A stretch of 64,000 nt of DNA from Chthonomonas sp. UBA2785 (GTDB taxonomy: Bacteria; Armatimonadota; Fimbriimonadia; Fimbriimonadales; Fimbriimonadaceae). The stretch spans positions 52,779 through 116,778 of the forward strand of contig DEIB01000007.1 of the NCBI GenBank assembly GCA_002352215.1, read 5' to 3'. Under the pieces are notes generated by a model. The model was not told where the DNA came from, searched no databases, and saw only the letters and a program-made list of their open reading frames with translations. Shown one piece after another: positions 61,385 to 64,000 of this stretch (positions are counted from its first letter, which is position 1; every line of letters begins with the position of its first letter). Both the position numbers and the translations under genes were made by a program.

Positions 61385-62362
61385 ATGCAATATTTAGACT
61401 CCGGCAAATTGGGAATCTTGGTGACGCTCTTGATCGTCGCCTTCATTCTTTTCAATATCGCCCGTGCCAAGAACCGAACGGACCTGTTCATTCGCAGGAT
61501 TCCGGGCTTGAACGCCTTGGATGACGCGATTGGGCGGGCCACCGAAATGGGACGCCCCGTGCTGATGGTGCCGGGGATCGGGACTCTCGACGCCATTTCG
61601 GTTCAGGCCGTCACGATCTTCTCGAACGTGGCCCGCACCGCCGCCCAGTTCTCGACTCCGATTCGAATCTGTTGTGCGGACGCAGCGGTTTACACCGTGG
61701 CGCAAGAAGTGATCCGCGACGTGTACCAGCAGGAAGGGGTGCCGGAGCGCATGGACGCACAAACGGTGCAGTTTGTGAGCGACCGCCAGTTTGCGTTTGC
61801 GGCCGGGGTGCAGGGGATGATCCTGCGCGAGAAGGTCGCCGCGACGTTCTTGCTCGGGGCCTTCTACGCAGAGTCTCTGATCTTCGCCGAATCGGCGAAC
61901 AGCATTGGCGCCATTCAGGTGGCCGGTTCCACTCAGAACACGCAAACCCCGTTCTTCATTGCGGCCTGCGACTACGTGCTGATTGGTGACGAGTTCTATG
62001 CGGCAAGCGCCTACATCACGCGCCAACCGGTGTTGGTGGGTTCGCTGCTCGGCCAAGACTGGGGCAAGATGCTGATCATTGGCAGCATCTTCTGCGGGAT
62101 GGTTCTTAACTCCGTGGAGCGCAATCAGATGGTGACGATGACGCGGCAGGAATCCACCGTTGAAGTCCGAGGTGGCCAAGAAGCCGTGGCCGAGATGGTG
62201 CCCTACGAAGGGGAACCGCGCAAGAAGAATGCGACGGAGACCACGATTTACCGGCTGTTCCACCCCATGTACAACGAATCGATGTATCAGATCGAGCGAC
62301 AACCCAAGCCGGATGAAACGCCGGAACCCGCCCCCGCTGAGGGCGGCGAGGTGACCCTGTGA
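61385..62362 (+). CDS. DUF6754-family membrane protein
   Basis: A 325-residue protein. A short N-terminal transmembrane helix (LGILVTLLIVAFILFNIARA) precedes KNRTDLFIRRIPGLNALDDAIGRATEMGRPVLMVPGIGTLDAISVQAVTIFSNVARTAAQF, GVPERMDAQTVQFVSDRQFAFAAGVQGMILREKVAATFLLGAFYAESLIFAESANSIGA, and PFFIAACDYVLIGDEFYAASAYITRQPVLVGSLLGQDWGK. These are the DUF6754 hallmarks. A second hydrophobic segment follows (MLIIGSIFCGMVL). No catalytic motif is recognised. Function undescribed. Confidence 0.72.
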   Translation: MQYLDSGKLGILVTLLIVAFILFNIARAKNRTDLFIRRIPGLNALDDAIGRATEMGRPVLMVPGIGTLDAISVQAVTIFSNVARTAAQFSTPIRICCADAAVYTVAQEVIRDVYQQEGVPERMDAQTVQFVSDRQFAFAAGVQGMILREKVAATFLLGAFYAESLIFAESANSIGAIQVAGSTQNTQTPFFIAACDYVLIGDEFYAASAYITRQPVLVGSLLGQDWGKMLIIGSIFCGMVLNSVERNQMVTMTRQESTVEVRGGQEAVAEMVPYEGEPRKKNATETTIYRLFHPMYNESMYQIERQPKPDETPEPAPAEGGEVTL

Positions 62363-63273
62363 TGAATCTGCTGGCATATCAGCCGACCTGGTGGACGCTG
62401 AACCCCCAGGATAACGGGCGCTACGGCGTTTTGGTGGGTGTGTTTTTGGCCGGCATGGTGTTGTTCTTTGCGCTGAGCAAGGTGCCGCACAGTGCGCGCC
62501 GCCCGATTGTGGTGGGTGTCACGTTCCTTTCGGGCCTTTTCTGGGTGCTGCGCTACCTCTGGCCAGAGCCGATCGCTCTCCGCGACAACGAACTGCCCAC
62601 CGGCATGGTCGAAAAGACCGGTCAGTGGCTTCAAACATCTGTCCCGTTCGTGAGTGGGATTGCGCAGGTCGTGACTTCGTTCCTGCTCGGCCTGGGGATG
62701 TTCTCGCTCCTGCGCGTGCACTTCACCAAGATCACTCGCAAGCAGCGCGACTGGCAATATAGCGTGCTACTCCTGGTCTGCATGGGCGCCATGATCGTGG
62801 TGGGCTACGGTGACTGGCTCCAGCGCGAATTCTGGCTGAAGGAGAAGATCACGGACGACACGACCACGTGGACCAACGTCAACGTGGCGTTCAACGTGAT
62901 GTTCGATGGCCTGTTGCAGAACATGGACGCCGCGATGTTTTCCATCATCGCGTTCTACATCTTCAGTGCCGCCTACCGAGCCTTCCGGATTCGTTCGATG
63001 GAAGCGACCCTGCTTATGTCCAGCGCTCTGATCGTCATGCTCTCCCTCATGGGTGCGGTGACGTCGTTCTGGAACACGGGCATTGACTCAATGACCCAGA
63101 TGGATCCCGCGAATCTATTGAACAACTTGAAGTTGAACACACTGGCGGGCTGGCTCCGCAACGTGGTTCAGGTTCCGGCCCTCCAAGCGCTTGAGTTTGG
63201 GGTGGGTCTGGGCACCCTCGCCATGGCGCTTCGCCTCTGGCTCGGCCTCGAACGCGGTGGGGTAACGGAATAA
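62362..63273 (+). CDS. Seven-helix membrane protein of the DUF6754 cluster
   Basis: A 303-residue polytopic protein with about seven transmembrane segments, e.g. GRYGVLVGVFLAGMVLFFAL, RPIVVGVTFLSGLFWVLRYLW, QYSVLLLVCMGAMIVVGY and ALEFGVGLGTLAMALRLWL. Starts in the DUF6754 stop (TGATG). Not recognised; no transport or catalytic motif seen. Probably the membrane core of the cluster's assembly. Confidence 0.65.
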   Translation: MNLLAYQPTWWTLNPQDNGRYGVLVGVFLAGMVLFFALSKVPHSARRPIVVGVTFLSGLFWVLRYLWPEPIALRDNELPTGMVEKTGQWLQTSVPFVSGIAQVVTSFLLGLGMFSLLRVHFTKITRKQRDWQYSVLLLVCMGAMIVVGYGDWLQREFWLKEKITDDTTTWTNVNVAFNVMFDGLLQNMDAAMFSIIAFYIFSAAYRAFRIRSMEATLLMSSALIVMLSLMGAVTSFWNTGIDSMTQMDPANLLNNLKLNTLAGWLRNVVQVPALQALEFGVGLGTLAMALRLWLGLERGGVTE

Positions 63274-64000
63274 TGTGGAAACTGCTTGCCGACGCGCAAA
63301 AGATTAAGCGCGAGTATCTGTTCTTGGTGCTCATTGGCTGCCTCTCCTTCACGCTCATTGGGCTGAAGATGGCACTGCCGCAGATTCCCGAGCCGAACTC
63401 GATGGACCTCTATGCGACCATCATGAATTCGGACCCGGAGAAGCCGGTCTTTATCCAAACGGACTGGACGAACTCCACACGTGGGGAAAGCCGGGGCCAC
63501 TTCCAGGGCCTGGTGCGCTCGCTCATGGCGACGAACCGCAAGTTCGTCTTCTACAGCGTGGCCGACCCGCAGGCGCCGCAGGTGGCACGCGACGCGATCC
63601 GAGCCATCAATGAAGAACGTCGGGCCCAGAACCTCAGGGAGTACAAGCCTTGGGAGGACTACCTCGACCTCGGCCTGTTCCCGAACGCTGAGAACAGCCT
63701 GAACTCCTTTAGCAACAGCATCAAAGCCGCTTGGGGCAGCCGGCGCGTGAAGGACACCGAAGGCAAGGAGCGTCCGGTGTTCGATAGTCCCGTGCTTAAG
63801 GGCGTCACCAAGATCGAAGACTGCGGCGCGTATTACGTCGTCAGCGCTTCGAACTCCATTGACATTGCCGTTGAGCGACTTAGCAACAAAGTGAACATGG
63901 GTGGCCTCGTCACGGGGGTTATGGGCCCCGGGATGTTGCCGTTCTATCGTTCCGGTCAGCTCAAGGGCCTCACCATTGGCTTGGTGGGTGTCTACGACCT
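63273..64000 (+). CDS. Membrane-anchored protein of the DUF6754 cluster (3' end outside window)
   Basis: At least 242 residues and still open at base 64000. One N-terminal helix (EYLFLVLIGCLSFTLIGLKMAL) then a long soluble part: VFIQTDWTNSTRGESRGHFQGLVRSLMATNRKFVFYSVADPQAPQVARDAIRAIN and later ITKIED-like VTKIEDCGAYYVVSASNSIDIAVERL. The soluble region probably faces outside. TAATG junction with the preceding gene, so coupled. No known family recognised. Confidence 0.6.
   Translation, partial: MWKLLADAQKIKREYLFLVLIGCLSFTLIGLKMALPQIPEPNSMDLYATIMNSDPEKPVFIQTDWTNSTRGESRGHFQGLVRSLMATNRKFVFYSVADPQAPQVARDAIRAINEERRAQNLREYKPWEDYLDLGLFPNAENSLNSFSNSIKAAWGSRRVKDTEGKERPVFDSPVLKGVTKIEDCGAYYVVSASNSIDIAVERLSNKVNMGGLVTGVMGPGMLPFYRSGQLKGLTIGLVGVYD

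Noticed and set aside
1..64000. CRISPR arrays, insertion sequences, phage or integrase genes
   Set aside because: No repeated spacer-repeat units, transposase motifs or att-like duplications were seen on either strand, including around the tRNA-Pro.

Overview
The window is a gene-dense, high-G+C bacterial chromosome segment with about 60 protein genes, one tRNA and no gene-free stretch over 300 bases. Several traits fit a diderm heterotroph related to Armatimonadota, probably the Fimbriimonadia: prepilin-like proteins of the type abundant there, a DapL-type lysine pathway, a membrane pyrophosphatase, RqcH, DUF4097/DUF2089 and DUF6754 proteins, and many lipoproteins. That placement is inferred from gene content only. 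There are no insertion sequences, phage genes, integrases or CRISPR arrays; this is core chromosome with small lineage-specific islands.

Layout. 1-1.8 kb: a reverse-strand operon of an orphan LivF-type ATPase, rimI and tsaD (cut by the window edge). 1.9-5.0 kb: a MacA-like lipoprotein adaptor and a MacB-like permease lacking its ATPase domain. 5.0-11 kb: reverse-strand carbohydrate operon pgk - NodB-like protein - GH65 lipoprotein - glgP. 11-13 kb: a prepilin, a coupled 44-residue lipoprotein and a divergent paralogue that lost the prepilin site. 13-17 kb: metY, a beta-lactamase-fold protein and an acyl-CoA carboxyltransferase. 17-22 kb: a large secreted zinc metalloprotease, an M28 peptidase and tRNA-Pro. 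22-23.4 kb: two tandem Tll0287-like c-type heme proteins. 23.5-26.2 kb: dapL-folC and a small unknown. 26.2-30.4 kb: a 1085-residue H+-pyrophosphatase with a large insertion and a structured mRNA leader, preceded by a membrane zinc-ribbon protein with an L7/L12-like tail.

30.4-34.7 kb: a membrane glycosyltransferase / ECF sigma / anti-sigma operon, a LolA-like-thioredoxin fusion and a small cysteine protein. 34.7-42.2 kb: aat, a DinB-like protein, then the translation and envelope operon rpsB-tsf-pyrH-frr-uppS-rqcH-PAP2. 42.1-46.2 kb: accD-accA, yjbQ, and a DUF2089/DUF4097 pair. 46.2-50 kb: a GT9 glycosyltransferase, a MurK-like kinase with murQ (cell-wall sugar recycling), mazG and a SurA-like isomerase. 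51-54 kb: leuB, an EVE-domain protein, a dienelactone hydrolase and a flavin reductase. 54-60.7 kb: smc, upp, glmU, prs.

60.7-64 kb: five tightly packed membrane-protein genes, including a DUF6754 protein, continuing past the window edge. This is my best candidate for an undescribed multicomponent system. The other strong leads are the pyrophosphatase insertion with its alternative-pairing leader, the L7/L12-like membrane zinc ribbon, and the pilin paralogue that became a plain membrane protein.
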